Assembly (NCBI GenBank): GCA_027009605.1
Contig: JALVCY010000662.1
Location: forward strand, 1-6,785
Direction: 5' to 3'
Origin: Saprospiraceae bacterium
GTDB taxonomy: Bacteria > Bacteroidota > Bacteroidia > Chitinophagales > Saprospiraceae
Length of the DNA: 6,785 bases
Shown here: positions 5,422-6,785 of the stretch, in pieces
Layout: every line of letters starts with the position of its first letter
Position numbering within the stretch: position 1 is the first letter of the stretch
Program-made: the position numbers and the translations under genes
Notes under the pieces: generated by a model
The model's input: only the letters and a program-made list of their open reading frames with translations
What the model was told of the DNA's origin: nothing
The model's database searches: none

Positions 5422-6125
5422 CATTTTGATTTGTTTTTATTGAGAATATCCGTTTTCACAAAATCGTTTTTCAAAACAGGATTCCATTTATAATTTGGTA
5501 TTTCCGTTACCGTAAAATTGTCTTTTGGATTGGTAGTCAATAACTTATGCGAAAAATCGTCTTCTAATTTTTTGAGTTTATCCAAATCACAGGCCGGCAA
5601 TTCTCCCTTAATCGCCTTCTTGCCCATCTCTCCAATGATGCTTGGCTTGACCCCTTTATTCATCTTTACGCTCACGGCTTTGCCGTTGTCTTTTCGTTGG
5701 ACAATATAAAAACCACCTTGGATGTGATTGTCCACATAAAATGAATTAAACTGGTATCGCCCTCCCGTCACGTAAACCGCCGCATCCGTCAAACATGGCG
5801 AGCTAATACTCACTATCCGGGTATTTGTCCGATCCACTACCCCGTCCGGATACAGCTGTTCTAAAGCTTCCCGAATGCCCAAAAAACCAATGACTAATCC
5901 ATCACACAAATGGCCATGGAATTTTTCCAAATCTTTTAGCGTAAGCGTATGCTCTAAATCCAAACGCCCTTTTGAAAAATCTGTATCAATGACTTTGATA
6001 CTTGGCTCTGATTTTTTCTCTTGACTTTGTTCCGTTTTATCTTTGGCTTGCACTTCTTCTCTATCCGCTTTGGGTTGGCAAGCTGCAAAGGATAAAATTA
6101 AAAATAGAACACTTATTTTTTTCAT
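5412..6125 (-). CDS. FmdE-domain lipoprotein
   Basis: This is a 237-aa lipoprotein with an FmdE-type domain (formylmethanofuran dehydrogenase subunit E family, PF02663 from memory). Lipobox SFAAC puts the lipid on C16, and a charged linker rich in K/E/Q runs to about residue 45. The FmdE core begins at about 58 with L-x-x-F-H-G-H-L-C-D-G-L-V-I-G (H70, H72, C74), a typical metal-site motif. S-S-P-C-L-T-D-A-A at 108-116 supplies C111 and a G-G strand follows. Most relatives read HGHLCPG; here the proline is aspartate. Most FmdE proteins are cytosolic, so export is unusual. C179 (P-A-C-D) may be a further ligand. The gene starts 18 bp after the permease stop and ends 37 bp before the ArsF-type gene. 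A role as redox or metal-binding partner of its neighbours is an inference; it might correspond to the ArsE component of arsEFG-type operons, which I could not verify. Confidence 0.78.
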   Translation of the reverse strand: MKKISVLFLILSFAACQPKADREEVQAKDKTEQSQEKKSEPSIKVIDTDFSKGRLDLEHTLTLKDLEKFHGHLCDGLVIGFLGIREALEQLYPDGVVDRTNTRIVSISSPCLTDAAVYVTGGRYQFNSFYVDNHIQGGFYIVQRKDNGKAVSVKMNKGVKPSIIGEMGKKAIKGELPACDLDKLKKLEDDFSHKLLTTNPKDNFTVTEIPNYKWNPVLKNDFVKTDILNKNKSKCTE

Positions 6126-6143
6126 TGTTTTGAATTTGGGTGT

Positions 6144-6785
6144 TTACAAAATCAAGTTAAACAAATAACCCGAAATAATAATACAAATCGTCACCACACC
6201 AAAGAAAATAGCAATCAACTTCATGGTCATGACTTTTTTTAACAACATGGCTTCGGGCAAGGACAAACCCACCACGCCCATCATAAAAGCAATGGCCGTT
6301 CCAATCGGGATGCCCTTCGCCACCAATACCTGAACTACCGGCAAAATCCCCGAAGCATTGGAGTACATAGGCACCGCTAAAATCGTAGCCAAAGGTACAG
6401 CAAATAAATTATCCTTACTCATGTACTGCTCAAAAAATCCTTCCGGAATGTACCCGTGCATCAATCCACCAATGGCAATCCCCACAATCACATACAGCAC
6501 AATGCCTTTTAATATCCCCAAAACTTCTTTCCAAATAATCGGCAAACGCTCTCTAAAAGATTGATTCTCAGCGATAAAGGCATCTTGCTCTCTTTGGGCA
6601 TTCGCTAATACTTGCTTTACCCAAGGTGTCAGATAACGCTCTAAACTCAGCCGTTGCAAGATCATCCCCGAAATCGTCCCCAACAAGATTCCACTCACCA
6701 CATAAATCGCCGTCATTTTCATTCCAAACAATCCGATAAACAGCCCAATCGCTACTTCATTCACCAAAGGCGATGTCACCAAGAA
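6144..6785 (-). CDS. Permease, COG0701 / ArsP_1 (DUF318) family, 5' end beyond window
   Basis: This is the C-terminal 213 residues of a multi-spanning permease. The frame stays open to the edge; a TTG at 6782 is not the real start, because the preceding codon is sense and F-L-V-T-S-P-L-V-N-E is an internal motif of this family. About six TM segments are visible. They contain P-L-V-N-E, V-P-M-Y-S-N-A-S-G-I-L-P-V-V-Q and L-S-L-P-E-A-M-L-L-K-K-V-M, and a cytosolic or periplasmic loop rich in charged residues separates the second and third. Family members export organoarsenicals (ArsP) or unknown substrates, often beside small thioredoxin-like genes. The P-M-Y-S-N-A version lacks cysteine in that motif. 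The 18-bp gap to the next gene puts it in one operon with the FmdE, ArsF and ArsG-type genes. The missing part is probably 100 residues or more. Confidence 0.85.
   Translation of the reverse strand, partial: FLVTSPLVNEVAIGLFIGLFGMKMTAIYVVSGILLGTISGMILQRLSLERYLTPWVKQVLANAQREQDAFIAENQSFRERLPIIWKEVLGILKGIVLYVIVGIAIGGLMHGYIPEGFFEQYMSKDNLFAVPLATILAVPMYSNASGILPVVQVLVAKGIPIGTAIAFMMGVVGLSLPEAMLLKKVMTMKLIAIFFGVVTICIIISGYLFNLIL

Noticed and set aside
5518..5709. 63-codon plus-strand reading frame inside the FmdE-domain gene
   Set aside because: Antisense shadow; no signal beyond an open frame.
6782..6785. TTG at 6782 as start of the permease
   Set aside because: The frame is open to the window edge and the residues here belong to an internal family motif, so the gene continues outside.

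Overview
The window looks like chromosomal DNA of a member of the Bacteroidota. The signs are short A-rich leaders without a strong Shine-Dalgarno, three exported lipoproteins with MKK/MKP starts and short lipoboxes, a TlpA-type protein with an N-terminal extension, a TACCTTTG element fitting the phylum's TAnnTTTG -7 promoter box, and a membrane/coiled-coil family that I know only from this phylum. A Saprospiraceae-like bacterium is a guess from the repeat-rich intergenic style; no rRNA or marker gene is present to confirm it.

Layout. Positions 1-80 hold 18-bp tandem repeats ending in an intrinsic terminator for the minus-strand gene 98-943, a cysteine-rich lipoprotein built from two related halves. 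A roughly 550-bp gap follows, then a plus-strand gene (1494-2159) for an exported, single-TM coiled-coil protein. It converges on a minus-strand TlpA-like thioredoxin-fold protein (2255-3649). Next is a gap of about 550 bp (3650-4196) that contains three unrelated repeat families: an alternating array of small TTC-triloop hairpins, an 8-bp tandem repeat and dispersed CTTAGTG copies.

From 4197 to the right edge, four minus-strand genes lie tightly packed in transcription order: a COG0701/ArsP-type permease (cut by the window edge), an FmdE-domain lipoprotein, a CxxC thioredoxin-like lipoprotein of the ArsF family, and a six-TM CcdA/DsbD-like protein of the ArsG family. The last two overlap as TAATG. 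I read this as a metal/metalloid handling or organoarsenical-type operon. Alternatively, the CcdA-like protein could pass electrons across the inner membrane to the CxxC lipoprotein and on to the FmdE-domain lipoprotein. This cassette is the most interesting content of the window. Its promoter and any regulator lie beyond position 6785.

No tRNA, rRNA, CRISPR array, transposase or prophage gene was recognised.
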